DNA of 64,000 nt, taken from contig NZ_CP102410.1 in assembly GCF_024628725.1 (NCBI RefSeq), forward strand, positions 62,001-126,000, in the 5' to 3' direction. The position numbers and the translations under genes are program-made. This DNA comes from Ruegeria sp. YS9 (GTDB lineage: Bacteria; Pseudomonadota; Alphaproteobacteria; Rhodobacterales; Rhodobacteraceae). Each line of letters starts with the position of its first letter. Position 1 is the stretch's first letter. This document shows positions 9,004 to 17,711 of the stretch, piece by piece. Under the pieces are notes generated by a model. It did no database searches. It was not told the origin of the DNA and saw only the letters and a program-made list of their open reading frames with translations.

Positions 9004-10331
9004 TCAGCAGCGTCCCGGTAAGGCGCCGGCGCACCGTAGGGAACATTGATTCCGCCATATCGGCGCACACGAAGGTTGCACTGTTCAGCGTGACCAACGA
9101 ACCCTTCGAGCATGCACAGGCGCGATCCATACTCGCCGATCAGCGTTGCGGCCTCATCGGTCAGAACCTTTTGATAGCTGTGCGTCTTCAGGTATTTACC
9201 AACCCAAAGACCACCCGTGTATCGCCCGGCCTTTTTGGTCGGCAGCGTGTGGTTGGTGCCAATCACCTTGTCCCCGTTCGAAACATTGGTGCGCGGCCCA
9301 AGGAACAACGCCCCATAGCAGGTCATGTTTTCAAGGAACCAGTCGTCTCGGTCGGTCATCACCTGCACATGTTCCGAGGCGATGTCATCGGCCACTTGCA
9401 GCATCTCATCATAGGTGTCGCAAACGATCACTTCGCCGTATTCTTCCCAAGACACCTTTGCGGTATCCGCGGTTGGCAGGATGCCCAGCAGCCGGTCGAC
9501 CTCGGTCATGGTGTCATTGGCCAGATTGCGTGAGTTGGTCAGCAGAACGCAGGGGCTGTTGTATCCATGCTCGGCCTGCCCCAGAAGATCGGTTGCGCAC
9601 AGTTCAGCATCTGCGGCGGTCTCGTCGGCAATGACCATCGTTTCGGTCGGCCCTGCAAAAAGATCGATCCCGACACGACCGAACAACTGACGTTTGGCTT
9701 CCGCGACAAAGGCGTTGCCGGGGCCAACAAGCATGTGAACCGGATCGATTGTTTCGGTGCCCAATGCCATGGCCCCGATGGCCTGAATGCCGCCCATGAC
9801 ATAGATCTCATGCGCGCCACCCAGGTGCATGGCGGCAATTACCGCTGCATTGGGTTTGCCCTGAAACGGGGGCGTGCAGGCGATGATGCGCGGAACACCG
9901 GCGACCGAGGCGGTCGCCACCGACATATGCGCCGAGGCGACCATCGGGAACTTGCCGCCCGGAACGTAGCATCCAACCGATTGCACCGGGATGTTCTTAT
10001 GCCCCAGAATGACGCCGGGCAGGGTTTCGACCTCGATGTCCAGCATTGAATCCCGCTGCGCCTGCGCAAAGTTGCGCACCTGTTCCTGCGCGAACTTGAT
10101 ATCGGCCAGCTCACGATCGGACAATTGCCCGATCAGGTCATCAATTTCCCGCTGGCTCAGGCGGAACGAGGCTGGCGAGTAGTTGTCGAACTTCTCACTC
10201 AACGCACGCACTGCGGCATCCCCACGGGTTTCGATGTCTTTCAGTGTCGCTTCAACCACGGCGCGGGTCTTGGCATCATCCTCTGCCCGATCCGCATCGG
10301 ATTTGCCGCGTTTAAGATACTCGATTGCCAT
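9000..10331 (-). CDS. Histidinol-dehydrogenase-family alcohol dehydrogenase (HpsN-like)
   Basis: This 443-residue protein has the full HisD fold. The zinc ligands are present: Gln252 and His255 ([10 protein letters not shown]), Asp354 and His414 (VGHAEQC). So is the catalytic Glu320-His321 pair (ASEHVQ). HisD-family enzymes perform two successive NAD-linked oxidations of an alcohol to a carboxylate. The motif [16 protein letters not shown] is that of the catabolic subgroup typified by sulfopropanediol 3-dehydrogenase (HpsN), not biosynthetic HisD, and this gene lies in a transport operon far from the his genes. I therefore call it an alcohol-to-acid dehydrogenase of unassigned substrate. Its ribosome site is AGGATTGG. 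Confidence 0.85.
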   Translation of the reverse strand: MAIEYLKRGKSDADRAEDDAKTRAVVEATLKDIETRGDAAVRALSEKFDNYSPASFRLSQREIDDLIGQLSDRELADIKFAQEQVRNFAQAQRDSMLDIEVETLPGVILGHKNIPVQSVGCYVPGGKFPMVASAHMSVATASVAGVPRIIACTPPFQGKPNAAVIAAMHLGGAHEIYVMGGIQAIGAMALGTETIDPVHMLVGPGNAFVAEAKRQLFGRVGIDLFAGPTETMVIADETAADAELCATDLLGQAEHGYNSPCVLLTNSRNLANDTMTEVDRLLGILPTADTAKVSWEEYGEVIVCDTYDEMLQVADDIASEHVQVMTDRDDWFLENMTCYGALFLGPRTNVSNGDKVIGTNHTLPTKKAGRYTGGLWVGKYLKTHSYQKVLTDEAATLIGEYGSRLCMLEGFVGHAEQCNLRVRRYGGINVPYGAPAPYRDAAE

Positions 10332-10342
10332 CTTTCCAATCC

Positions 10343-10873
10343 TCAGTTTTCCGGCCGGGGCGGAGTCTTCTCGCCCCGGTCAAATGCTTCCCAGCCTTCG
10401 CCGTTGAACAGGTCCACGCCCAGCTGAGCCGCAACGTGGGCAAAGTCGACATTCACCCAGTTGTCGACGATCTTGCCGTCGACCACTTTCCAGAAGTCCA
10501 TGTACCTGATCTCGACACGCCTGCCCGTGGGGGCGATGCCCAGAAACTCGCCGGAATGCGTGGCTTCCTGACGGCCAAACGCGGCGGCCCATTCACCCAT
10601 GTAAAGGCGCGCTTCGTCAACGCAGACCTTATCCGAAAACGCGGCTTGAAACGGGCGCTGCCAATTGTCCTGAAACTCTTGCAGGCCGGTCTTGGTGCCG
10701 CAGCCCTGATTGCCCATCCAGCGAAAACCTTCGGCGAAGAATTCACCGATGTCATCGATGCGGTGGTCATTCAGACCATCCACCATTGTTTCGATCACGC
10801 GGCGCGTGTCGTCGGTTTTGCTCATGTCCGTGTCGCGGGTCAGAACCGCTTGTTCGGGACGGGAACCTTTCAT
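10343..10873 (-). CDS. NTF2/SnoaL-like protein, single-domain
   Basis: This 176-residue protein has one NTF2-like domain from about residue 20 onwards ([45 protein letters not shown]). It ends with the block AAQLGVDLF shared with the paralogues at 7951 and 15744, so it matches their C-terminal halves. It lies 11 bases before the HisD-like gene and 127 bases after the permease. The first ATG has a purine-rich AGGATAGAAAG upstream; an internal ATG at MSKTDDT is a possible alternative start. It could be a partner or isozyme of the two-domain proteins. Confidence 0.8.
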   Translation of the reverse strand: MKGSRPEQAVLTRDTDMSKTDDTRRVIETMVDGLNDHRIDDIGEFFAEGFRWMGNQGCGTKTGLQEFQDNWQRPFQAAFSDKVCVDEARLYMGEWAAAFGRQEATHSGEFLGIAPTGRRVEIRYMDFWKVVDGKIVDNWVNVDFAHVAAQLGVDLFNGEGWEAFDRGEKTPPRPEN

Positions 10874-11000
10874 CTTTCTATCCTTTCAGGTTGCCGAGGG
10901 AAGGGATTGGGACGTGCGGCCCCAATGCTCAGAAAGTCCCTTGGCATCCTGTTCAGCGCCGGGTGGCGCGACATGGCGTTATGTCGGGCGTTCTTGCTCA

Positions 11001-12155
11001 TCAGCCTTTCACCGCCCCGGCTGTCAGACCGCTGACGATCTGGCGTTGGAAAATCAGGACAAGGAAGATCAGTGGCGCGGTGATCGACACGGCAGCGGCA
11101 ACCGCAACGACCTGATCGGTTGTCGTGGTCTCGCGGTTGAACATGCCGACGATGGCGGGAACCATGGTCTGGTTCTGCGCATCAAGCAGCAGCGCGGTGA
11201 CCAGAAAATCGTTGTACGCCAGCAGGAAGCTGAACAGCCCTGTGGTTATGACACCCGGCCACATCACCGGCATGATGACACGGCGGAAGGCCTGAAAGTG
11301 GCTGCACCCATCCACGCGGGCGGCCTCGTCCAATTCGGCCGGGATGTTCTGGAAGAACGAGCGTAGCATCCAGATCGTGAAGGGCTGATTGATCGCGACC
11401 AGCACCGCGATCACAGCGAAGGGTTTGCCGTACAGGGTTGGTGCGTTTTCCCCCAGGATCGGGCTGAGCCATTCGGCCGAATTGATGAAAACCGGCAGAT
11501 AGCCCGCCACCAGAACCGAATGTGGCAGGGCTCGGAACACCAGTGCAACGATCAGGATCCAGAAGGCCAAAGTCGACCCTGACCGGGCCAGACCGTAGCC
11601 TGCCAACGTGCCCACGGTCAGCGACACGGTCACCACGCCCGTTGTGACAATCAGCGAATTCTTGAAGTTGTTCGAAAAGCCCCGGTCGATCCAGACGGTT
11701 TTGTAATGCTCGGTCGTCAGACCAAGCACATCCCGTCCCAGCGGGCCAAACAGCGGGTTCAACACGTTCAGGAGTGCAGGCAGGACGACGAAGAACACCA
11801 GCAGGAAACCCACCAGCACGGCCAGCACACCGATCAGCCAGCCGAACCATTCCTGTCCGGGTTTGCTGTAGGACCTGACCATTGAAGGTAACGTTCGGGT
11901 CGCCACGAGGATCGTGCCCCAGATGACCGCGATGCCCAGAATGATATCCAGCAGTGACAAGCCCTTTCCGACGCTCAGCGTGGCCGGCCCGAAGATCACG
12001 TTCAGCGCGTTGCCGTCGAACGCATCGACGGGTGATTTGAAGCTCATCACCACGATCCAGAAGATCGGGAAGGCCGCGATCAGGCACCAGAGCGCAAGGA
12101 AGATGTTCGAGGTCAACCGCAGGCTGAAGGGCTGGCGAAGCGCACGCGAGGACAT
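11001..12155 (-). CDS. Carbohydrate ABC transporter permease (MalG-type) with an insertion
   Basis: This encodes 384 residues from the ATG at 12155, preceded by AGGAGGT at 7-base spacing; upstream in-frame codons are not preferred. The MalG-like inner-membrane permease shows the EAA loop EAARVDGCSHFQAFRR that docks the ATPase. It is about 100 residues longer than usual. After the first membrane helix there is an extra block (about 60-150) with two more hydrophobic segments (IILGIAVIWGTIL and VLAVLVGFLLVFFVV). It follows the partner permease by one base. With the genes at 12157, 13246 and 14533 it forms a complete sugar-type importer. Confidence 0.92.
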   Translation of the reverse strand: MSSRALRQPFSLRLTSNIFLALWCLIAAFPIFWIVVMSFKSPVDAFDGNALNVIFGPATLSVGKGLSLLDIILGIAVIWGTILVATRTLPSMVRSYSKPGQEWFGWLIGVLAVLVGFLLVFFVVLPALLNVLNPLFGPLGRDVLGLTTEHYKTVWIDRGFSNNFKNSLIVTTGVVTVSLTVGTLAGYGLARSGSTLAFWILIVALVFRALPHSVLVAGYLPVFINSAEWLSPILGENAPTLYGKPFAVIAVLVAINQPFTIWMLRSFFQNIPAELDEAARVDGCSHFQAFRRVIMPVMWPGVITTGLFSFLLAYNDFLVTALLLDAQNQTMVPAIVGMFNRETTTTDQVVAVAAAVSITAPLIFLVLIFQRQIVSGLTAGAVKG

Positions 12156-12156
12156 G

Positions 12157-13179
12157 TCAGTGACCTCCTTTATGGTCGCGCCACGTACGGCGCAGCGGCA
12201 GGATAAGCAGGATGACGACACCGATCATGGTCAGCATCGAGTTGGCGGACGCCCGGCTGATCGACCGGTTGCCGGCCTGATCCGGCGTCAGATAGTCGAA
12301 GGTCAGCCATTGCAGCGAGATGACGTAGCCCTGGCTTGAAAAACCGACGATCTCTTCGAACACGCGGTAGCTGTCCATCAGGTGGATCATCGACACGAAG
12401 ATGATCAGCGGCATCAGGTGTGGAATGACGATGTATTTCAGGCGCTGCCATCGGGTCGCACCGTCAATCACGGCACTTTCCAGGCTGTCCTGATTGACCG
12501 TTTGCAGCCCGGCATAGAAGACAATGGCGGCAAAGGGTGCCACGTGCCAGACGCGGTAGAGCATCATCAGTAACTCGATGGTCCAGGCTTGGGCGAACAA
12601 GGCGATGTCCCGGTTCAGCCACCATTCCATCATAGCGGTCAGGATACCGTCGCCCCGAAACAGCCAGTTGATCGACAGCACACCGATCACGGGTGTGATG
12701 ATGAAGGGCAGCAGGGACACAAAGATCACAGGCCCGCGGATGGACCGCGCGGCATTGTTTATCAGGATTGCTATTCCAAGCCCGCACCCGACCACCAGCG
12801 GCAGAGTGATCAAGGTGAAGGTCAGGGTGAACCGAAGCGCCTTCCAGAAGTTGATCGTAGACAGCACATGCCAACTGCCGTCGCTTATGGCGCGCCATGC
12901 GCGTTCAGGCTCCAACACGTTGCGATAGCTTTGCAAGCCGACATATTGGGTTTGGGTAATGACCTCGCCATGTTCGTCGAGCTTTGGCTGCGAAACCATC
13001 TCGGTCACGCAGGTCTGCGTCAGGAAACCGGGCGTGCAGGTTTCCTTTTCGACAGTCTCATAGATCGGCTGGGTGACATAGAAACTCTGCTTGAACACGC
13101 TGATCAACGGGAACGCGATGAAGAGAAGCATCATAAAGACAGAGGGGCCGACAAACGCGGCAAATGTCCGGTAATTCAT
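12157..13179 (-). CDS. Carbohydrate ABC transporter permease (MalF-type)
   Basis: This 340-residue inner-membrane permease has an N-terminal anchor helix (FVGPSVFMMLLFIAFPLISVF), then a roughly 70-residue periplasmic segment containing two cysteines (ETCTPGF and QTCVTEM), then five further hydrophobic helices. The EAA motif is ESAVIDGATRWQRLK. The two closely spaced cysteines in a periplasmic loop could form a disulphide. It is the partner of the permease at 11001. A stem-loop lies between it and the binding-protein gene upstream. Confidence 0.92.
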   Translation of the reverse strand: MNYRTFAAFVGPSVFMMLLFIAFPLISVFKQSFYVTQPIYETVEKETCTPGFLTQTCVTEMVSQPKLDEHGEVITQTQYVGLQSYRNVLEPERAWRAISDGSWHVLSTINFWKALRFTLTFTLITLPLVVGCGLGIAILINNAARSIRGPVIFVSLLPFIITPVIGVLSINWLFRGDGILTAMMEWWLNRDIALFAQAWTIELLMMLYRVWHVAPFAAIVFYAGLQTVNQDSLESAVIDGATRWQRLKYIVIPHLMPLIIFVSMIHLMDSYRVFEEIVGFSSQGYVISLQWLTFDYLTPDQAGNRSISRASANSMLTMIGVVILLILPLRRTWRDHKGGH

Positions 13180-13216
13180 GGCTCTGCCTTTCTCATGACT
13201 CTCGAGGGGAAGGGGC

Positions 13217-13244
13217 GGGAGGGCCGTAGCCCTCCCACGGGAGG
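13217..13244 (-). promoter_or_regulatory. Intra-operon stem-loop between binding protein and permease
   Basis: Just after the binding-protein stop codon there are two overlapping inverted repeats. One is GGGAGGGC (13217-13224) with GCCCTCCC (13229-13236), an 8-bp stem with a 4-base loop. The other is CCTCCC (13231-13236) with GGGAGG (13239-13244), with a 2-base loop. They share 13231-13236, so only one can form at a time. GC-rich hairpins in this position typically protect the binding-protein mRNA and lower expression of the downstream permeases, as in malE-malF. Confidence 0.6.
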
Positions 13245-13245
13245 A

Positions 13246-14457
13246 TCAGTTGCTGATCAGACCTGCTTCTTTCGCGGCAGTGATGTAATCCGCCTCGATA
13301 TCGGCCAGCGTTGTCTGAGCATCCTTGGCGCCGGTCAGGTAGTCGGCCAGACCGTTGCCCAGGGCAGTGTGCATGATGCCCATCGGGCCAGATGCCGGGT
13401 ACGCCTTTGCACCCGCTTCAGCCGAAGCTGCTGCTCCTGCCGCCAAAGCACCCGCTGAATAGGCAGGGCTCAGCCAAACAGCGACGTCGTTGTTTGCGCT
13501 GACCATCTCGCTGTCCATGCCCTCAAGCGCGACGCGGAATGCGGCATCTGCTTCTTCGTCGCTCATGTTCGACGCCAGAACGATGCCATCCCACCAGATG
13601 GTGGTTGCCGGCGCTGCCGAACCCATAGGAGCGGCTGCCATGGTGACTTTGCCAACGACCTGGCTTTCGGCCTCGTCATTCATCGCGGCTGCACGGCTGG
13701 CCCAAAGGTTCGCCATGGCGATCTTGCCCTGCTGGAACTGTTGCTGAACATAGGTCGAGTCAGAAACCAGATATTCCGGATCCATGTACTCGGTCATGGC
13801 TTTCAATGTCTCAAGTGCCGCAACGCCCTGTTCGTTGTTGATCGCGGGCATGTTGCCATCGCCAAAGAACGAGCCGCCTTCGCCAAGGTACATGTTGACG
13901 AATTCCTGGCCGAGGTTCCAACCGGTCTTGAACGTCCCACCAATGGGATAGTCCATGACACCGGCTTCCTTGATCTTGGCAGCCGCGGCCAAGACGTCAT
14001 CATAGGTTTTTGGTTCTTCGATGCCCAGTTCAGCCAGAACATCATCGCGATACATCAGGTGCTGCGCATTCACCATCATCGCAATGGCCATGGTCTTGCC
14101 ATCGACCTTGATCAACTGGTTGGGCAGCAAATCCTGACCGTATTTTTCAACCAGATCATCCAGCGGGCGGATCGTGCCTGCGTTCAGCAACGGCACCAGG
14201 GTCGCGTTCGATACACCGCCAATCTGATAAAGTGCGGGATCCGCAGCAAATGCTTCGGGTTGCTTTTCGCGGAATTCCTGATCCAGCGATGCGCTGAAAT
14301 TGCCGCATTCTGCCATCGCATCGGTGACCGCCTTCCAGGCTTCAAAACCGGCGGACAGTGATTTTAGCGGCACATAGTTTTCAAAGGCGCAATCTGCCCA
14401 CGCGCCGGTGGCGGCGATGGACATGGCACCGGCCATGAGGATCGTCTTGAGTTTCAT
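13246..14457 (-). CDS. Extracellular solute-binding protein (sugar ABC importer)
   Basis: This 403-residue periplasmic protein begins with a clear Sec signal peptide (KLKTILMAGAMSIAATGAWA, cleavage near residue 22). The mature part is a cluster-B-type sugar-binding protein (family 1): alternating lobes, RDDVLAELGIEEPKTYDD, FQQGKIAMANLWASRA, and the usual C-terminal alanine-rich helices. It delivers the substrate to the permeases at 11001 and 12157. The ligand cannot be deduced; family members take mono- or oligosaccharides, polyols and glycerol phosphates. Confidence 0.92.
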   Translation of the reverse strand: MKLKTILMAGAMSIAATGAWADCAFENYVPLKSLSAGFEAWKAVTDAMAECGNFSASLDQEFREKQPEAFAADPALYQIGGVSNATLVPLLNAGTIRPLDDLVEKYGQDLLPNQLIKVDGKTMAIAMMVNAQHLMYRDDVLAELGIEEPKTYDDVLAAAAKIKEAGVMDYPIGGTFKTGWNLGQEFVNMYLGEGGSFFGDGNMPAINNEQGVAALETLKAMTEYMDPEYLVSDSTYVQQQFQQGKIAMANLWASRAAAMNDEAESQVVGKVTMAAAPMGSAAPATTIWWDGIVLASNMSDEEADAAFRVALEGMDSEMVSANNDVAVWLSPAYSAGALAAGAAASAEAGAKAYPASGPMGIMHTALGNGLADYLTGAKDAQTTLADIEADYITAAKEAGLISN

Positions 14458-14532
14458 AGGTTTCTCCCTGTCAGGATCGGTCCGTCGTCGACGTCCGGAC
14501 CGGCGTTATGCCCTTGCGGGCCGTTTGTGGGG

Positions 14533-15579
14533 TCAGCCCCCGATCCGCGCACCGCTTCCAGCTTCGAAGAGGTGACAGATTTCCGTCGGCACCGAGAACG
14601 AGACCGTTTCGCCAATCTCGGCGCGGAATGCTTTGTCTGCTTTCACCGAAACCAGAGCTCCGCCGACCCGAACCGAGATCATGGTCGCGTCGCCCAGCAA
14701 TTCCAGCGTATAGATCGGAGCGGTGATCTGACCTTTGCCATCGGCAAGGCTGGCATCTTCGGCCCTGAAGCCCAGTGTCATTGGGCCATCCGGTGCGTCC
14801 ACAGCAATTTCGACATGCTCGGCGCGGAATATTCCGCCGGCAACTTCGCCATCCATCAAATTCATTGCAGGTGAACCGATGAAGCTGGCGACGAACGTAT
14901 TCGCGGGACGGTCATAGATTTCGGTCGGGCTTCCGACCTGCTGAACCACGCCCTGTTTCATCACGACGACGCGGTCGGCAAGGGTCATGGCCTCGATCTG
15001 GTCGTGGGTGACGTAAATGGTGGTGACGGCCAGCTCATGGCTCAGGTTCTTGATCTGGGCCCGGGTGGAAACCCGCAGCTTGGCGTCCAGATTGGACAAC
15101 GGCTCGTCCATCAGGAACACGTTGGGTTCGCGAACGATGGCACGCGCAAGTGCCACACGCTGTCTCTGACCACCCGACAACTCGGCTGGCTTGCGATGCA
15201 GAAAATCGTCCAGTTCAACCATCGCGCTGGCGCGGCGCACTTTTTCGTCGTGGGTTGCCGGGTCGATACCACGCACTTTCAGCGGAAAGCGGATGTTCTC
15301 GTAAACGTTCATGTTGGGATACAGAGCGTAGCTTTGGAACACCATCGCCACGTCGCGGTCCTTGGGCTCCAGATCATTGATCACGTTGCCGTCGACAAGG
15401 ATTTCGCCCTCCGTCACGTCTTCAAGGCCGGCAATCATGCGCATGGTGGTTGTCTTGCCGCAGCCGGATGGGCCAAGCAGCACCAGAAACTCGCGATCTG
15501 CAATCGTCAGGTCGAACTTGTGAACCCCAACGAATGAGCCCCATCGCTTGCCGACGTTCCGCAATTGAATTTCCGCCAT
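14533..15579 (-). CDS. ABC transporter ATP-binding protein (UgpC/MalK type)
   Basis: This encodes 348 residues starting MAEIQLRNVG. The ATG at 15579 has AGGGGG upstream; in-frame codons further up run towards the operator and have no such site. The Walker A motif is GPSGCGKTT (36-44), the signature is LSGGQRQR, Walker B ends in FLMDEP, and the D-loop is LSNLDAKLR. A C-terminal TOBE/MOP-like domain (about 240-345) is typical of MalK/UgpC importer ATPases. It is the first gene of the minus-strand operon, directly downstream of the LacI-type operators. Confidence 0.93.
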   Translation of the reverse strand: MAEIQLRNVGKRWGSFVGVHKFDLTIADREFLVLLGPSGCGKTTTMRMIAGLEDVTEGEILVDGNVINDLEPKDRDVAMVFQSYALYPNMNVYENIRFPLKVRGIDPATHDEKVRRASAMVELDDFLHRKPAELSGGQRQRVALARAIVREPNVFLMDEPLSNLDAKLRVSTRAQIKNLSHELAVTTIYVTHDQIEAMTLADRVVVMKQGVVQQVGSPTEIYDRPANTFVASFIGSPAMNLMDGEVAGGIFRAEHVEIAVDAPDGPMTLGFRAEDASLADGKGQITAPIYTLELLGDATMISVRVGGALVSVKADKAFRAEIGETVSFSVPTEICHLFEAGSGARIGG

Positions 15580-15600
15580 GGTGCCCCCTGCAAGGAATCG

Positions 15601-15620
15601 TTTTGCATACGTTTGCAAAA
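15601..15620. promoter_or_regulatory. LacI-type operator O1
   Basis: The 20-base sequence TTTTGCATACGTTTGCAAAA is a palindrome with a single asymmetric pair of positions and a central CG, the LacI-family pattern. It lies 22 bases upstream of the ABC ATPase start and 54 bp centre-to-centre from O2, about five helical turns. It is probably bound by the regulator encoded at 6144-7187. Confidence 0.8.
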
Positions 15621-15653
15621 CTGTAATTCGCATGTATCAAATCAGGCAAGACT

Positions 15654-15675
15654 TTTTTGCATACGTATGCAAAAA
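15654..15675. promoter_or_regulatory. LacI-type operator O2
   Basis: This is a perfect 22-bp palindrome. Its core GCATACGTATGC (15659-15670) is flanked by T5 and A5. It shares the half-site TTTTGCA with O1. It lies between the divergent genes at 15579 (minus) and 15744 (plus), so it can control both directions. Its 3' edge overlaps an ATG at 15675, which argues against that ATG as the start of the plus-strand gene. Confidence 0.85.
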
Positions 15676-15743
15676 TGGCGGGGGAAATCCGACTCAATCT
15701 GGCTTCACGCCGCTCGCAAAACTATGACTACAATGGTAAAACC

Positions 15744-16745
15744 GTGAACTTTCAGACAGAAAAAAAACTGGTCTCTGCGTTTCACACCGCACTGGACTCC
15801 GCCACAGTGACGGAAACTCCGAAGGTGATGAGCCAATTCTGCGCTTCGGATTTGAGGTGGCGCGGCTTTCACCCGTTCAACGAAATCAACGGCGCCGAAC
15901 AGGTTGCCCGGCAATTCTGGCAACCGCTGAAGGGCAGCCTTGCTCACGTGCAGAACCGAGTGGATATTCTGTTTGCGGGGCAAAACGCGTTGCGCAAGGA
16001 AACCGACGTTTGGGTTGTTGCCATGGGCCATCTGATGGGGCTGTTCGACCGACCGTGGCTGGGTATTCGCCCGACCGGCAAGATGGCATTCCTGCGCTAT
16101 TGCGCGTTCTACAAGGTGGCCGGCGGCAGAATTGTCGAAACGGCGATGTATTTCGACATCCCGCACCTGATGGTCCAGGCTGGCCAGAACCCGTTCCCGC
16201 CCCAGACCGCGGCACATCTGGTGCAGCCCGGACCGAGGTCCCATGATGGTTTGCTGCTTGATGAGCAACCCGCAGACGAAGGCGAAAAGACGCTGGCGGT
16301 CATCAACGCGATGATTGCGGATCTGGGTCGTTGGGACAGCGGACTGTCGCTGGAAGAAGAATTGGCGCGAACGTGGCATCAGGACATGATCTGGTGGGGC
16401 CCCGAAGGAATTGGCGCGACCTACACGATAGAACGCTATGCCAGGCAACACTCTGGCCCGTTTCGCGCCGCCTTCACGGACCGGTCAAAGACCAATCACG
16501 TCTGCCGTCTGGCCGAAGGGCATTACGGTGGCTTCTTTGGATGGCCCAACTTCACTGCCACACCCACAGGGGGTTTCATGGGGATGCCAGCCACCGGCAA
16601 ACCCGGCGAATTCAGGGTGATCGATATCTATCGCCGCGTCGAAGACAAGCTGGCCGAAAACTGGATCTTCATCGACTTGCTGCATTTCTGGAAAGGGCAG
16701 GGTGTGGATATTCTGGCGCGCACCACCGGGATCGAAGCATCATGA
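15744..16745 (+). CDS. NTF2/SnoaL-like protein, two-domain ('ester cyclase' family)
   Basis: From GTG at 15744 this encodes 333 residues. The frame is open to 15657, but ATGs at 15657 and 15675 lie within operator O2, and the homologous region starts near EKKLVSAFHTALD, so I prefer the GTG. Its ribosome site is weak and the start is uncertain. The protein has two NTF2-like domains: about 5-145 (LRYCAFYKVAGGRIVETAMYFD) and about 180-325 (WHQDMIWWGPEGIGAT to VIDIYRRVEDKLAENWIF). It is a paralogue of the protein at 7951. It is the first gene of the divergent plus-strand unit, coupled by ATGA to the amidohydrolase. Confidence 0.78.
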   Translation: MNFQTEKKLVSAFHTALDSATVTETPKVMSQFCASDLRWRGFHPFNEINGAEQVARQFWQPLKGSLAHVQNRVDILFAGQNALRKETDVWVVAMGHLMGLFDRPWLGIRPTGKMAFLRYCAFYKVAGGRIVETAMYFDIPHLMVQAGQNPFPPQTAAHLVQPGPRSHDGLLLDEQPADEGEKTLAVINAMIADLGRWDSGLSLEEELARTWHQDMIWWGPEGIGATYTIERYARQHSGPFRAAFTDRSKTNHVCRLAEGHYGGFFGWPNFTATPTGGFMGMPATGKPGEFRVIDIYRRVEDKLAENWIFIDLLHFWKGQGVDILARTTGIEAS

Positions 16746-17614
16746 AGATAGATGCGCATCACCACCTGTGGGACCTTTCCGCCGTGCACTACCCCTGGCT
16801 TACAGAGAAAGGTATCGTTCGGTTTTTCGGCGATCCGTCTTCCATCCAGCGGGACTATTTGCTGCCGGAGTTTCGCGCGGACGCCGAAGCCATGGGGTTC
16901 GGCGCTTCGGTTCACATTCAGGTCGGCGCCGCTGACCCTTGGGCCGAGGCGCAGTGGGTACAATCCGTTGCCGACCAGTTCCCGGACTGGCCGTTGGTGC
17001 AGGTGGCATTCTGCGATCTGACATCGGATGATCTGGATGCACAGCTCGACCGTCTTCAAACCCTGCCTTCAGTGCGTGGCGTTCGTCAGATAATTGGCCG
17101 GGCTCCGGGTGAAGACGCGCTTTCAGGGACCAACGTCCTGCTGCAAGACCCAAAATTCTTGGAAGGTCTTGTGAATCTGGGTGCGCGCGGTCTTTCCTTT
17201 GATCTTCAACTGCTGCCTGAGCTGATGGGGCAAACCGCGAATGTCCTTGCACAGGCTCCGGAGACCCGGATCGCTCTTTGCCACGCAGGGTCACCATACG
17301 ACCGGACTCCGCAAGGGTTGCGACGGTGGGCAGATGAATTGACGGCCTTGTCAAACCTGCCACATGTCTTTTGCAAACTCTCCGGCCTGGGAATGTTCGA
17401 CCACAACTGGAACGCTGAAAGTGTCTCGCCGATCGTTTCAACTTGCCTGTCCCAGTTTGGCGCCGATCGCTGCATGTTCGGATCGAATTTCCCGGTCGAC
17501 AGCCTTACTTCGACCTACACGGAAGCCGTTTCCCGGCATGAGAAACTCATCCCGGGGTCGATGCTGGACGACGTCTTTCGCGGTACGTCAGAACGTTTCT
17601 ATCGCATTGAATAG
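16742..17614 (+). CDS. Amidohydrolase-2 family protein (lactonase-like)
   Basis: This encodes 290 residues from the ATG at 16742, which overlaps the previous stop as ATGA. It is a TIM-barrel metal hydrolase of the COG3618 type: DAHHHLWD at residues 4-11 supplies the HxH ligands, and FGSNFPVDS near residue 245 the late Asp. LCHAGSP resembles the mid-barrel His region. Relatives hydrolyse sugar lactones (fucono- and rhamnono-lactonases) or 2-pyrone-4,6-dicarboxylate. With a sugar-type importer and two dehydrogenases, a lactonase step after sugar oxidation is the most economical reading; this is inference. Confidence 0.85.
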   Translation: MKIDAHHHLWDLSAVHYPWLTEKGIVRFFGDPSSIQRDYLLPEFRADAEAMGFGASVHIQVGAADPWAEAQWVQSVADQFPDWPLVQVAFCDLTSDDLDAQLDRLQTLPSVRGVRQIIGRAPGEDALSGTNVLLQDPKFLEGLVNLGARGLSFDLQLLPELMGQTANVLAQAPETRIALCHAGSPYDRTPQGLRRWADELTALSNLPHVFCKLSGLGMFDHNWNAESVSPIVSTCLSQFGADRCMFGSNFPVDSLTSTYTEAVSRHEKLIPGSMLDDVFRGTSERFYRIE

Positions 17615-17711
17615 CGACGGTCGTGACAACTGGACTCCCTGCACCGGTTTTCTGAGACGGCTTGGCAATCCCGGCGCGCAGGCTCAGAGGCTGACCGGCG
17701 GGCCCGCAGGT

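Noticed and set aside
9000-10331. Calling this gene biosynthetic hisD
   Set aside because: The operon context and the catabolic-subgroup motif differ from hisD, and the his genes lie at 52340-55605.
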